Shown here in pieces: positions 45,486 to 57,625 of a DNA stretch of 64,000 nt. The first letter of the stretch is position 1. Every line of letters starts with the position of its first letter. The stretch covers positions 217,545 to 281,544 of the forward strand of contig BDDD01001821.1 of NCBI GenBank assembly GCA_001972305.1, read 5' to 3'. The notes beneath the pieces are model-generated. The model ran no database searches, was not told where the DNA came from, and was given only the letters and a program-made list of their open reading frames with translations. Origin of the DNA: Cephalotus follicularis. Taxonomy: Eukaryota; Streptophyta; Magnoliopsida; Oxalidales; Cephalotaceae. Both the position numbers and the translations under genes were made by a program.

Positions 45486-46619
45486 ACTCAAAACAAATCT
45501 GTCATAGTTAAGAGCCCACAAAACAGGGCATGATCCATTATACATTAATACAACCCATCGTTAAACAAAACCAGAAGTACGGTACATCAGCAGTCCTTAA
45601 ACAAAACCAGATTATCACTAAGCAGAAGGAAATAAACCAACAACAGCAACATAAAGCTTGTTCTTCGTCCAAGCTAGTCAAACCGGTCCGCTGCATCAAT
45701 CTATAAAGTAGGGGGTTGGCCTTTGTCCTCACTCCGCTAAATCATAAAGGTAGCTCGGGATCAACATTAAATGCATGTCATGTGATGTATGCATAAATGA
45801 TGAAGTGTAGGAAATACTAGTTTATATATATATGAAAAATATATATATTTTAGCAGTACGGTAAAAATAACAGTGGGTACATATATATGAAAATATTTGT
45901 ATGCAATAACAGTACAGTAGTAGTCCGGCCAGGGCTACATCAACAAGCACACTAATGTCCGAAAAAGACCAACAGGCAGTACAATAAGTCAACAAAGGAC
46001 CACAACAGGCAGGCAATATGTGTAACGCCGCCAACTCCTGGTCCCACGTTCACTCCCACTTCGGTCCCTACTCCAGGCAACCAAGAGAGACAACAGTACA
46101 GTATAGTGAGTTACCCAGCCAACTCCTGGCTCCTAGGTCAGCCCTACCACTAGCCGGCGCTGGTAGTCTCCTCCATGCAACTAGTGGCTCAAGCACAAAT
46201 ACAGTAATATCACAGAGCAACACAGTGAATCAATACAGCAAACAGTGCAGTAATCAGTATAGCAGTGATCGTTTAGAATGACAACAGGCTGTTCATTTTC
46301 AAATATTTTCGAAAGTGATAACATTTGAAATACGTATTTCTAATAGATAGAAAATACTTAAAATAGTTCAGTAGTGGAAATCGCTTTCCAATGGTGTTCG
46401 TAAATATAACAATATTCATTTTGTATTTTCATACTCAACATAGTGGGTTTCAACTCGCATATGCATTTCTAATGTAGCAACACTTAGAAAATCATAATCA
46501 ATTTATATACAGTCCGTAAACAGTACATATGCAATGCATACAAATGCTCAGATGCATCCTACCAGGAATCAGGATCGTTTTGTATCGTTTAAATAAGAAA
46601 ACTTCCAAACAGTACAAGA

Positions 46620-46975
46620 AGGCGTCGATGTCTATTAAATGAAATCGATGTCTTTGTCCCTCAACGTCGATGTCCAAGTCCTTAATGTTGGCGCTTTCTA
46701 CTGTTCGAAGATGTCGATGTCCATTTTTATACGCATCAATGCTCAAGGTATGGAACCATAAACGTCAGCGTATTGCTTAAGGCGTCGATGTTGTTCAAAG
46801 ACGTCAACGTGTATCTTTATACACGTCGACGCTCAAGGTATTGAACCTCAAACGTCAGCGTATTGCCCAAGGTGTCGACGCATTAAGGTAGGAATCTTAG
46901 GCGTCAACGTGTAATACCTCAAAATCCAAGCAGATAGCCCAAAGGCGTCGATGTTGTTTAAGACGTCGACGTGAT
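46620..46975. repeat. GTCGACG-word cluster in the C 5' LTR
   Basis: About fourteen words. The order is the same as at 39092-39440 with base changes, including exchanges between GTCGAC, GTCGAT and GTCAAC. Confidence 0.85.
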
Positions 46976-48115
46976 TCGAGCACCAGTCGTCTTCTTCCTC
47001 ATGACGTGACAAACAGCTACCACCATAATCCACATACATTCAAGATAACATGTAATCAAGACACGAAACCAACATGCAGATACATATCACTTATCCAGCA
47101 TAACATGGCATTGATCCAGTGATCAAAACAGTTCAAGAATCATGCAATCTATGCACCAAAACGTAGTCCAAGCAGGAACATTAATCTCAAAAATACAGTT
47201 ATGGCTTCCCCTACCTCTTTGTTCCAAGTTAGGAACTAGAATGTCCACCTCTCTGCGTTCCAAACCTGTCACAGCAACCCCCAGGTCTGTCCCGTTGCTG
47301 CAAGCCACCATCCCCAAGTTCCAATCTCCAAATTGTTCAACAATGGGGTAAACGGTTATCCCTCCTCACTATTTTCCTCTCTTTGATATCCCTCGTGTGT
47401 TTCCTACCAACTCTCACTGTTTCATTTGTGGTTTTCGTTCTCTTCTTTTTTCTCCTCGTTCGTTTTGGGAAGAGAAGGGAGTTTTATGCAGATTGAAGTT
47501 GTTTCCATCTGCACGAACGCAAAAATCTCCTCTTTCTTCACACCTGGTTGCATGGCGCACCAGGTGTCTCCCCTTTGCTGCCAAGGCCATTGCATGGTCT
47601 CACATGCCTTCCCACTTTTGTCATTTCAGTCCTAGCAGTTCAGGATACCATAATGCATGCTCAACACGTCATGATCTGCATGTTAAGATGCCTGGATAAT
47701 GCCCCAAAAAGTGTCCCCTAGCACCACATTACTGTCAGTGCATAACGGGTCTAATATTCGGCGTTACATGTCGACGTTTTATCTAGACGTCGACGTCTTT
47801 CCTCTTTCTTTTCATATGAGGGCGTCGATATTTTCGCCAGCGTTGACGTGCATGTACATGCACCTACGTGAGTCATTTGTCTCAAAGTCGTCGATGCGTT
47901 CAATAGGCGTCGACGCGTTTCTCCCCAAAACTGCGCCGTTCACCTCAAATTGTTCTTTTAACATGTCACTAACATTCCCATTCCAAAACAACATTATTAG
48001 AGTTTTGAAAACATCATCAAAGTCTTGGAAATCCATTATTTTTCTTTTATTAATTTCACAATACAAGTACATTCACACCATGAAATTACAACATGTGAAA
48101 ATCTCGGGCGTGACA

Positions 48116-48863
48116 ATCATGGAATTCTAACTCTACACGTAAAATCCGATTTTATCAAGGCATTATGACAAGGTCATCATACCAGATTAAACAACTTATA
48201 TTAGATGACCTAAAGCTGCTGTAAGGAATTTACAAAGCAAAGGAACATAAACCAGCAAGATGGCCATATTCATATCCAAAGATGGTTCCTAACCAAATAG
48301 ACATAAAACAGGGATTGATAGCAAAGCAAAATCATGAGGACAAACCTGATTGGGATGACAAAGCTTGAAGAATAACGCAAGGAGTCCAGAAATTAAACCA
48401 GCCGTGATTTCTCCAAGCAAAAGGGTAAGAGATAACATAAAATAATGGCAACAACTTACATATATAGAACGGAGAAGAGAAAACGCGTGAGAGATAAGGA
48501 AAGAGGGAACAAAAATATGATAGGATAAGAAAAGGGGCAGAAAATTCAGGATTGAGGGAGAGAATTGGGGAGAGATAATCGGGTTTGGGGAGAAGGAGAG
48601 AAAAAAAATGTAAAAGAAAATAAGTTTTTCCCCAAAATACATTATTTTGTTTCCTAATAAAATACTTTTACCATATTCATATTAAAAACTAATTTTAAAA
48701 CTAATTAAAAATATAAAACAATTAATTTTACTTATCCATAATCATATTCCAACAAATATCCAAAAGCCCAAAACATAAGAGCCCAAAAATCAAAATAGAC
48801 CAACAATTTAACAAAACAAATTAAAAGCCTGAAAATATACACCTGAACAAACGGGGTATTACA
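48116..48863 (-). other. Right part of G, no gene
   Basis: After TSD ATCAT the sequence is G's outer end (its LTR start on the minus strand). It contains a purine-rich tract at 48480-48640 and AT-rich sequence. No coding motif. Confidence 0.6.
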
Positions 48864-49963
48864 AACACATATAACCCGGGATGGAGGAATCACCCCAACT
48901 TCGGATGGAAGCAGCCCAATACCAGCCACAACCCCTCTTATAGGCAAAATAATTCCCTTCCTTATCAGAATGCCTATAGGGATATGCAACAATCTAATCC
49001 TCCACCACCTCAAATTCCTACTGCAACTGAGGATAAAATGGATAAGGTACTATTCACCTTGGATGGGATCAACAAGAATGGCAAAAAATATGATCAGATC
49101 CTGCACTCCCATACCTAATCCATCTCCAAATTGGAAACTCAAATAGGACAGCTAGCTGATATAATCAGGAAGAGAGAAGAAGGCCACCTACCCAGTCAAG
49201 TGGTAGGAAATCCAAAAAATCAGTCTGGACATCGTTCCCACTTAGAACAAGCCCAAGCAATTACTACTTTGGGAAGTGGCTCGGTAATTAGAGAACCGCA
49301 AGTAACTGTTCCAAATCCTGATCTGATTCATGATAAGAGTCCTGAGGAGAAAGTGTCTCCCGAGAGTGGTGAGAAAGAGACCCTTAGCAAATCTAACTCG
49401 GAAGTCACAAAAGCCTCCATGTATAAAGAGAGTGAACACAAGGGGAAGGAAAAAGACATAACTCTTGTTTCACCTAAAGCACCTTTTCCTGAGTGTTTGC
49501 GATCTCCATCTTTTCTTCCTCTATTTGGTAAAAAGGTTGGAAGGATGGAAGAGATGATGGAACTGTTTAAGCTGGTTCAAATCAACCTTCCTCTCCTGGA
49601 TGCGATACGGCAAGTGCCAGCATATCCCAAGTTCTTAAAGGACTTATGCAGCACGAAACGTAAGCTGAAAACTCACATTCCAAAAACTATCCATCTAACG
49701 GAGCAGGTGAGCGTAGTGCTTTCTAACAAGCTGCCACCTAAACTAAAATACCCCGTAGCTCTTCTGATATCATGTAAGATTGGAAATTTACATATAGAGA
49801 TAGCACTCCTGGATTTAGGGGCCAGCGTTAACATCCTCCCAAGCTCAGTTTATGATCATTTTGGGTTTGGTGAATTAAAACCCACTGAGGTGACTCTTCA
49901 ACTTGCTGATAGATCTCTAAAAATTCCTAAGAGATTCATTGAGGACGTTTTAGTGAACGTAGA
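48864..49963 (+). pseudogene. Element E gag end and protease
   Basis: It continues E Gag from 25618 (TYNPGWRNHPNFGW), then a Pro/Gln-rich linker, a stop at 49116, METQIGQLADIIRKREEG, and an Athila-type protease region with LLDLGASVNILPSSVYDHF near 49805-49860. The frame runs open to 49963, where D2 is inserted, and resumes at 59018 in phase. One stop in about 1.1 kb. Confidence 0.9.
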
Positions 49964-51377
49964 TGTTTAGCATAAAAATGTGTTGTTTTTAATGAGTTAT
50001 TTGTGATATTTTTCTGCTTGGATTGGACTACTTTGGTAGTGTTATATTGATTTTCAGGTACAAGTGCAAAATAACCAAAGTGCAAGAATACTACCCAAAA
50101 GTGTGCAAATTGGAGCTTGAAAGAGTAAAGATTGAAGAATGGACAAATTCGACAGAAAAAGAGCCAAACGCATCGATGTCTATAATAAAAATCGATGTCT
50201 TTTCTGGATTTCAACAAACGCGTCGACGTCTTTTGTTAGAAGTCGACGTCTTTTCTGGGCAATACGAAGAGCTATGAATAAGGGATCGACGTCTTTCAAT
50301 AAAGGGATCGACGTCTTTGAGCAAAATCGACCTGTAACTTTTGGACCAAAAGACATCGATGTCTTTCACCTTAAGAGTCGATGTCTTTCGTGCGCATCTC
50401 AGCAAAACGCGACTTTTACAAGAAGACATCGACGCCTTTCATAAGAAGTCGACGTCTTCCTCTGTAGCAGAAATAGAAAGATTAGATTTTTGCCAGATTT
50501 TGTAACTAGGATTGCTTTATTTCCGTTTTTAATTAGTTTTGTAGTATATAAACAATGCATGGCCGACCAAATCATGTATGTAGGAGTAGAGAGGCTGTAG
50601 AACCCTAATTTTTCTTTATCAATTTAGTTTTATTTCACAATGTTTAGTAGCTAAACTTTTTAAGGTTTTGGGGTAGAATAAAGCCTAGATTTGTATTGTT
50701 TCAATTCCATCAATAAAAATCCTTGAATATTTGATTTGTTCCTCAATATTTCTTCCTTCGCACACACTTTGTCTGTCTGATTAAAATCCACAAACATCTT
50801 GTCGGTGCAGCTGAAAGTTGGAGAATAAATGGTGCTTAAATCAACGGAGTCTACTCATACGATTTGTCGCAACGAACACACTTCGTATAGACTTAGCATG
50901 TCTACTCAAACGTCTTGCCGCCGCCTTTGCCGTACTTCGTATAGACCTAGCATGTCTACTCATACGTCTTGTCATCACCGCCGCACTCCGTATCGACCTA
51001 GCTGCCGTTGTTTATCAAGGTATGATCGTTCAACTAAATGGAATTGTTCAATACAATCTATGGTGAGTTTCTATACCCCAAAACCGTTTCTTAATTATAT
51101 ATTTTATCTTCACTCTTTATTAGTTGTTTTGATTAAGTTTAAAAATTGCATATTTTGTTTCTTGGTATTTCAAATTCAAAGTCTTAATTTCTTGTTTTGA
51201 TTATTTATTTTGTTTTGCATAATTAGGAGTAGTTTTTAATAGTTTATCTCAAATCTGGTACACTTCACCTAGGTTGGATAAATTACAACTAGTTTACGTT
51301 TCCCTGCGTTCGACCCGTTACTGCATGATCCGTGCACTTGCGGCTATAAATTTTAAAACATTCTTTTTACGTGAACA
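49964..51377 (+). repeat. D2 5' LTR
   Basis: 1414 bp. It has the TCGACGTCTTT array (about 50165-50460), TATA box 50545-50552, repeat ORF, intron-like segment (GTGAGT at 51063, AG at 51226), and conserved end GTGAACA. It is 22 bp longer than the 3' LTR owing to one extra array unit near 50290-50312. Confidence 0.94.
50829..51200 (+). CDS. LTR-borne Cys/His-rich repeat ORF (123 aa), D2 5' LTR
   Basis: Same start and repeats as at 29264, with a longer C-terminus because the stop after the FLNYIF segment is lost. The tail is hydrophobic (LHSLLVVLIKF). It is open, as is the overlapping Leu-rich frame at 50818-51066. Coding status unproven. Confidence 0.4.
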   Translation: MVLKSTESTHTICRNEHTSYRLSMSTQTSCRRLCRTSYRPSMSTHTSCHHRRTPYRPSCRCLSRYDRSTKWNCSIQSMVSFYTPKPFLNYIFYLHSLLVVLIKFKNCIFCFLVFQIQSLNFLF

Positions 51378-51383
51378 AGTTTT

Positions 51384-51401
51384 TGGCGCCGTTGCCGGGA
51401 A
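51384..51401 (+). promoter_or_regulatory. D2 primer-binding site
   Basis: TGGCGCCGTTGCCGGGAA, Athila/Calypso-type, seven bases after the LTR end. Confidence 0.88.
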
Positions 51402-51510
51402 AACGGTTTAAATTAGTTTAAATTTATTCGACTGATTCGTAGTATTTTTGTTTTTAATTTTTTGTTTTTGTGTTTTTCTAACAATTCTAATTTAGTTTAA
51501 ATAGGTTCAG

Positions 51511-51874
51511 NNNNNNNNNNNNNNNNNNNNNNNNNNNNNNNNNNNNNNNNNNNNNNNNNNNNNNNNNNNNNNNNNNNNNNNNNNNNNNNNNNNNNNNNNN
51601 NNNNNNNNNNNNNNNNNNNNNNNNNNNNNNNNNNNNNNNNNNNNNNNNNNNNNNNNNNNNNNNNNNNNNNNNNNNNNNNNNNNNNNNNNNNNNNNNNNNN
51701 NNNNNNNNNNNNNNNNNNNNNNNNNNNNNNNNNNNNNNNNNNNNNNNNNNNNNNNNNNNNNNNNNNNNNNNNNNNNNNNNNNNNNNNNNNNNNNNNNNNN
51801 NNNNNNNNNNNNNNNNNNNNNNNNNNNNNNNNNNNNNNNNNNNNNNNNNNNNNNNNNNNNNNNNNNNNNNNNNN
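51511..51874. other. Assembly gap (364 N)
   Basis: It lies in the D2 leader and removes the Gag start. Judging from D1, roughly 300 bases of leader are expected here. Confidence 1.
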
Positions 51875-54800
51875 TGGGTGCGTGGTCCAAATCATCGCTT
51901 AGAAAGAATTAATCAACATAGACCTATGGCGGACGCACACCCACTTCAAACTCTTCGCGATAAATTCTACCCCGCTAGGACAGCGCAACCATCCAGTATC
52001 CTGTTGCCTGCACCTAACGGAAACAATTTTGAGTTAAAATCACCGTTCATTAGCATCCTTCCGCACTTTCATGGTGTACCCAATGACGATGCATATCTCT
52101 TCCTTCGCGAGTTCGAGGAGGTATGTGCCCTCATGAAACTTCAGCAACTATCTGATGATGATATTAAGTTGCGATTCATAAATTTTGCTCTTAAAGACGG
52201 AGCTAAGAAGTGGCTCTACAGTCTCCCAACTAATTCCATCTCCACTTGGGATTAGTTCACTGTCTCGTTCCTTAAGAAATTCTTTCCACTTCATAAAACC
52301 AACAAACTTAGGAACGACATTCTCCAATTTTGTCAAAAACCTAATGAATCATTTTCTAGCTGTATGGAACGTTTTAAGGATCTTCTCTTAGAGTGTCCTC
52401 ATCATGGTTTGAACACGTGGCATTTATGCCAAATCATCTATGAAGGGATCGATTACCAGACCAAGCAATTGGTCGAATCTATGTGTCCCGATGGGTTCAC
52501 CTCATACACTGATGAAAATGAGGCATGGAATTTCCTTTTAGATTTGGGTGAGCGAACTAGAGAATGGGAGTCAGCTCAAGCTTCCGAGAAAGCATTACCA
52601 AATGAAGGGTACGTTATAGAAGGAGCAGTTGCGCTCGAGGCACAGTTAGATAGCCGCTTCAAGGGAATAGAGTCGTTGCTTAGGGGTTCCACACAAGTAA
52701 ACCAAATCGATCAAAGTACCCCTATGTGTTCTTGGTGTCAGTCGCCAAACCATGTTTTTGAAGAATGCCAAAACTATATTGACAGCCAATATACTCCTGA
52801 GAATGTATCTGCTATGAAGCAATACAACCTGTATAGTAACACTTACAATCCGGGTTGGCGAAATGATCCAAACTTCTCATGGAGTCAAGGGCAAAACATG
52901 CGAGGACAATCAAGCTTTTCGGGGCAGCCTTCTAGCGTTGGTGCCCCACCTTCACACTTTTAGGGACAACCTTCGAGCTTCCCTAGCCAGTCTGCCACAC
53001 AGCAGACATTACCAAGGTTCTCCCAAAATTCGAATATTATTCGACCATCCTTCCCACCACAAAATCAATTCTCAAATCAACAAACATCGGGTTTGCCAAA
53101 CCAAAGGGATGATACATCTAGGATCTCGTCGTTAGAAAAGAGCGTAGAACTTCTCATGAGCACCATGATTACTAGTTAGCATAACATGGAGAAACAAAGT
53201 TCACAACTTGCGTCAGCTCTGCACGAAAGAGAAAAGGAAAAATGCCCTCACAACCTGACCTGAATCCTAGGACTTCCTTAAACCATTCCGTTCAAACCCA
53301 ACAACCTGTAAATCCGCAAAATTTGGCTTCCGCCTCGGGTCCATCAAAACAAGTTTTTGCCCTAAGGAGTGGAAATGAATACCATCCAGTGGATCAAACG
53401 GTGAACGTGAGCGAGCAAATGGAGGAATCATTGGCGCAAGAAAATTATCAAGAACCATTGGCTGACCCATCCGTGCAACCAATGCAATTGAATGTGCATG
53501 ATGATTCAAGGAAGGAAGAAGAGGACGAAAAGAAGAAACGATCGGTTGAGGAGCCAAAATGTTCGTTTAACCCACCAGCTCCCTTTCCAAAAAGATTGCA
53601 AAACAAGAAAGCCCCAATAATGGAGAAGATCATTGAAACATTTAAGCAAGTCCACATTAATATTCCATTCCTTGAAGCCATTGAACAGGTGCCCTCTTAC
53701 GCAAAAGTCCTAAAAGACTTATGCACGAAAAAGAGGATCCTTCAGACTCCGAAAAAGGCTTTCTTGGCAGCCAACATTAGTGCACTGTTTTTGCAACCCA
53801 CGATGCGAAAATATAAAGATCCTGGCTGTCCGACAATCTCATGTGTCATTGGAAACACGAAAATTGAGCATGCCTTGCTCGATTTAGGAGCAAGTGTGAA
53901 CTTGTTTCTGTCATCAGTTTATGAGAAGTTTGGATTAGGAGAGTTAAGACCAATCACGATGACATTGCAATTAGCGGAAAGGTCTGTGAAGGTGCCGCAA
54001 GGAAAAATTAAGGAGGTGTTGATAAAGGTTAGAGAGTTTTTCTTTCCCGTCGACTTTGTCGTCTTAGACACCCAGCCTGTTGCAAACTTAAATGATCAAA
54101 TTCCTGTTATCCTTGGTAGACCATTCCTCGCTACAAGCAATGCATTAATCAATTGTCGAAACGGACTGATGAGATTAAGCTTTGGAAATACGTCCGTGGA
54201 TTTTAATGTTTTCCGATTTGGTAAGCATTCCGCTGAATTTGATGATTTGAACGCAATCCATGCATTTCCCGATTATATTGATACACACTTCGACATTGAT
54301 TTTGATGGAAATTTTAATGATTGCATGCGGGATTTAGAGGATGTCGATAGAGGTGATTTCGTTGATGTGTTTAGTATGCAGCCATTAGAGCCAGTGGGCC
54401 CCTTTGTCCACATCCTTGCCTAAACCATCAATTGAGGCGCCTCCGAAACTTGATCTCAAAGAATTGCCCTCTACATTGAAATACTCATTTCTAGGTGACA
54501 ACCAAACTCTTCCTGTTATCATTTCATCTGAACTTACTCCCAGTCAAGAAGAGGAGGTTATAGACCTACTCGAAGAAAACAAAGAGGCAATTGGTTGGAC
54601 GATGGCCGACATCAAAGGAATTAGCCCTTCCATTTGCGAGCATCGCATAAATCTCATAGAAGGATCCAAACCTTCTAGAGAACCTCAGCGAAGAGCAAAT
54701 CCCTTGATGAAAGAAGCCATCCAAAAAGAAATCTTGAAGTGGCTGGACAATGGGATCATCTACCCCATTTCGGATAGCCAATGGGTGAGTCCCGTCCACG

Positions 54801-57034
54801 TTGTCCCAAACAAATCTGGAGTAATGGTAGTGCAATCCTCCACTGATGATTTACTTCCTACAGAAATCCAAACTGGATGGAGGGTGTGCATTGACTACTG
54901 AAAGTTGAATACAGCAACCTGGAAGGATCACTTTCCACTTCAGTTTATCAATCAAATGCTTGATAGGTTAGTTGGTCATGAGTACTATTGTTTTCTCGAT
55001 GGGTACTCCGGATACAATCAAATTCTCATCGCTCTGCAAGATCAAGAGAAAACCACGTTCACATGCCCTTTCGGAACATTCGCTTACCGACGCATGCCGT
55101 TTGGCCTTTGCAATGCTGCCGCTACCTTCCAAAGGTGCATGATGAGTATTTTCTCCGACATGGTGGAAGACTTTCTTGAAGTGTTTATGGATGACTTTTC
55201 TGTGCATGGTTCCTCATTTTCTCAATTCCTTCATCACCTAAAATTAGTACTTGAAAGAAGTCGAGAGAAGAATTTAGTGCTTAATTGGGAAAAGTGCAAT
55301 TTCATGGTGAAGAAGGGGATCGTTCTTGGACATGTAGTGTCAAAAGAAGGAATACAAGTAGATAAAGCAAAAATTGAAGTCATCAAGCATTTGCCTCCAC
55401 CTCGTAATGTGAAAGATATCCAAGCATTCCTCGGACATGCTGGTTTTTATCGAAGGTTCATCAAGGATTTTATCAATGTTGCACGCCCCTTAACTTTGCT
55501 CTTAGCGAAGGATCAAGATTTTGTTTTCTCTGATGAGTGCCTTGTAGCATTTGACCGCTTAAAGAAGGAGCTCACTTCCGCTCCTATCATTCAGGCACCC
55601 ATTTGGACTGAGCCTTTTGAGATCATGTGCGACGCTTCCGATAGTGCCATTGGAGCTGTTCTCGGACAAAGAATGAATAAACTACCTCACGTCATTTACT
55701 ATGGTAGTAGGACCCTTTCCGATGCGCAATTGAATTACACGACCACTGAGAAGGAATTCTTAGCTGTGGTCTTTGCTCTCGAGAAATTTCGTTCATATCT
55801 TTTAGGATCACATGTTATTATGTATACCGATCATGCTGCGATTCGGCATCTCATGAGTAAAAAGGATGCAAAAGCACGTCTTATCCAGTGGGTTCTACTT
55901 CTTCAAGAGTTTGACATTGAAATTTGAGACAAGAAAGGAACTGAGAATTTGGTAACCAACCATCTATCCCGACTTCCCAATACACCTGAGGTCCATGGTC
56001 TGATTAATGAGAGTTTTCCTGATGCGCAGCTTATGCGTGTTGAGAGCAAACCATGGTATACGGATATAGTGAATTATCATGTTACGGGAAGTGTGCCGTC
56101 GGAATGGTCTGCTCAAGTAAGGCATAGGTTTCTTTCGCAAGTTAAACATTTTTATTGGGATGATCCTTATCTTTTTAAAGCATGTCCAGATTTGATTTTG
56201 CGACGATGTGTTCCTGATCATGAGCATTGCTCGGTTCTATCTTTTTGTCATGATCAAGCATGTGTTGGTCATTTCGGCCTGACCAAGACAGCGGCTAAGG
56301 TTTTACAATGTGGTTTTTATTGGCCGACGATTTTTAAAGATGCATTTTAGTATTGTAAGGCTTGTGCTTCGTGTCAAGCTTTAGGTTGTGTGATGAAACG
56401 AAATATGACGCCTTTGACACCGATTTTGATGGTCGAGATCTTTGATGTTTGGGGTATTGATTTTATGGGTCCGTTTCCCAATTCATTTGGGAACTTATAC
56501 ATCCTACAAGCTGTTGATTATGTTTCAAAGTGGATTGAGGCGATTCCTTGTCGAACCAATGACAAGTCGGTCGTTGTTAAATTTCTCAAGGGACATATTT
56601 TTTCTCATTTTGGCACCCCACGTGCCATTATCAGTGATAGAGGTACTCATTTTTGCAATCGTTTGTTTGAAGCACTGATGAAAAGATATGGGATCACTCA
56701 CAAGCTCGCCACACCATATCATCCCCAAACGAGTGGGCAAGTTGAGGTATCTAATCGCCAAATCAAGCAAATTCTCGAAAAAACAGTCAACCCCAATAGA
56801 AAGGATTGGTCCACGCGACTTGTAGATGCTTTATGGGCTTATCGAACCGCTTTCAAAACCAACCTTGGTCAATCTCCTCACCGTCTTGTGTATGGTAAAG
56901 CTTGTCATCTTCCAGTGGAGTTAGAACATCGAGCATTTTGGGCTATTAAGCAATTTAATTTTGATCGTTCCATTGCGGGTAGTCAACGTGCACTTCAATT
57001 ATCCGAGTTAGAAGAAATTCGTCTTAGTCTGTAG
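51875..57034 (+). pseudogene. D2 gag-pol (Athila-type), decayed
   Basis: Gag domain 52020-52560 (ALKDGAKKWLYSLP), knuckle-like CSWCQSPNHVFEEC near 52730 with the His kept. Protease LLDLGASVNLFLSS at about 53875. RT with FMDDFSVHG (about 55190), RNase H (MCDASD, then [11 protein letters not shown]), integrase finger CHDQACVGHFG with CKACASC, and core [11 protein letters not shown] (about 56740) with the catalytic Glu kept. In-frame stops: 52253, 52961, 53176, 54899, 55925, 56348. One base is lost near 53232 and one gained near 54400. Integrase ends early at 57034: compared with D1, the frame diverges right after ELEEIR, so the C-terminal part is deleted. Confidence 0.93.
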
Positions 57035-57625
57035 CCTATTTGATTCGAGTAATTAAACCTTAGGGGTGTTCTACACCTAGTTCCTTAAAGCCAGCTGGTT
57101 TGAGAGTAACAGGTCGAAAGCTCGCTACATGGATCTTATAGAAAGTTGAAGAGGCTAAGACATTGCACGAATTTAAAAGTTGGTAAAAGAAAGAAAAACA
57201 AAGAAAATGGATATCTTGATTGGTCATTAATAGTGAGATAATTTGATAAAGGTTCCTTAATTGAGATGTGTTTTGATTCTAGAACTTGGAACGAGATAAT
57301 GAAGTTCAAGTATGGGGGTGTTCTATGAATTTTTGAGTATATATACATTTTACTTGTTTTCAAAGTTTTAATGAACTGAATTTTGTGTGTTTATTCGCTT
57401 GGAAAACACCCATGAGACAAAACTCATCCACTAGGACCACCTAGAGGTTTAACGGCTTGTTGCATAAGCTAAATGCAATCGTGATTCCTACGAAAGTGAG
57501 TTAGGTTTTTGTTTATGTTCCTGTTTGTGTTTTCAGTTTTTATTTTTGGTGTTTATGTGTTTTCTGGTTTTTAGCTTTCTATTTTGTTTGCTTGAGGACA
57601 AGCAGAGTCTAAGTATGGGGGTATT
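57035..57625 (+). other. D2 3' untranslated region and PPT
   Basis: No ORF of note. It contains 'CAAGTATGGGGGTGTTC' near 57308 and the PPT-like AAGTATGGGGGTAT at 57611-57624 immediately before the 3' LTR. The earlier copy of the same word may be a central or duplicated PPT. Confidence 0.65.

Larger units (their letters stand above)
36397..48115 (-). mobile_element. Element C: Tekay/Del-type Ty3/Gypsy retrotransposon nested in G
   Basis: Its ends read TGACATG (left) and CGGGCGTGACA (right), flanked by TSD ATCAT (36392-36396 and 48116-48120). Element order on the minus strand: 5' LTR 45319-48115, PBS, gag-pol, PPT, 3' LTR 36397-40594. After removing the D LTR and its TSD both LTRs are 2797 bp. 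The coding region is closely related to element B. Confidence 0.95.
45319..48115 (-). repeat. Element C 5' LTR
   Basis: 2797 bp on the minus strand, TGTCACGCCCGAG to GGGACGTGACA. It has the same landmarks as the 3' LTR: hairpin at 45462-45485, GTCGACG clusters at 46620-46975 and 47765-47925, and CAGTACAG words around 45910-46265. Confidence 0.94.
25619..48863 (-). mobile_element. G: probable solo LTR inserted in E gag, itself interrupted
   Basis: It has TG..CA ends (TGTAACACCCC at 25619, GGGGTATTACA ending 48863). AACA precedes the left end (25615-25618) and begins the right flank (48864-48867), a 4-base match that restores E's reading frame. G's own sequence is 25619-27817 plus 48121-48863, about 2.94 kb, with no PBS, PPT or coding region, so it is best read as a solo LTR. 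End motifs suggest minus orientation, since the other Tekay LTRs here end GGGGTGTGACA. Element C and the D1 rearrangement lie inside. The TSD is one base shorter than the usual five. Confidence 0.7.

Noticed and set aside
51497-51895. Open frames across the N gap
   Set aside because: They consist of unknown bases.
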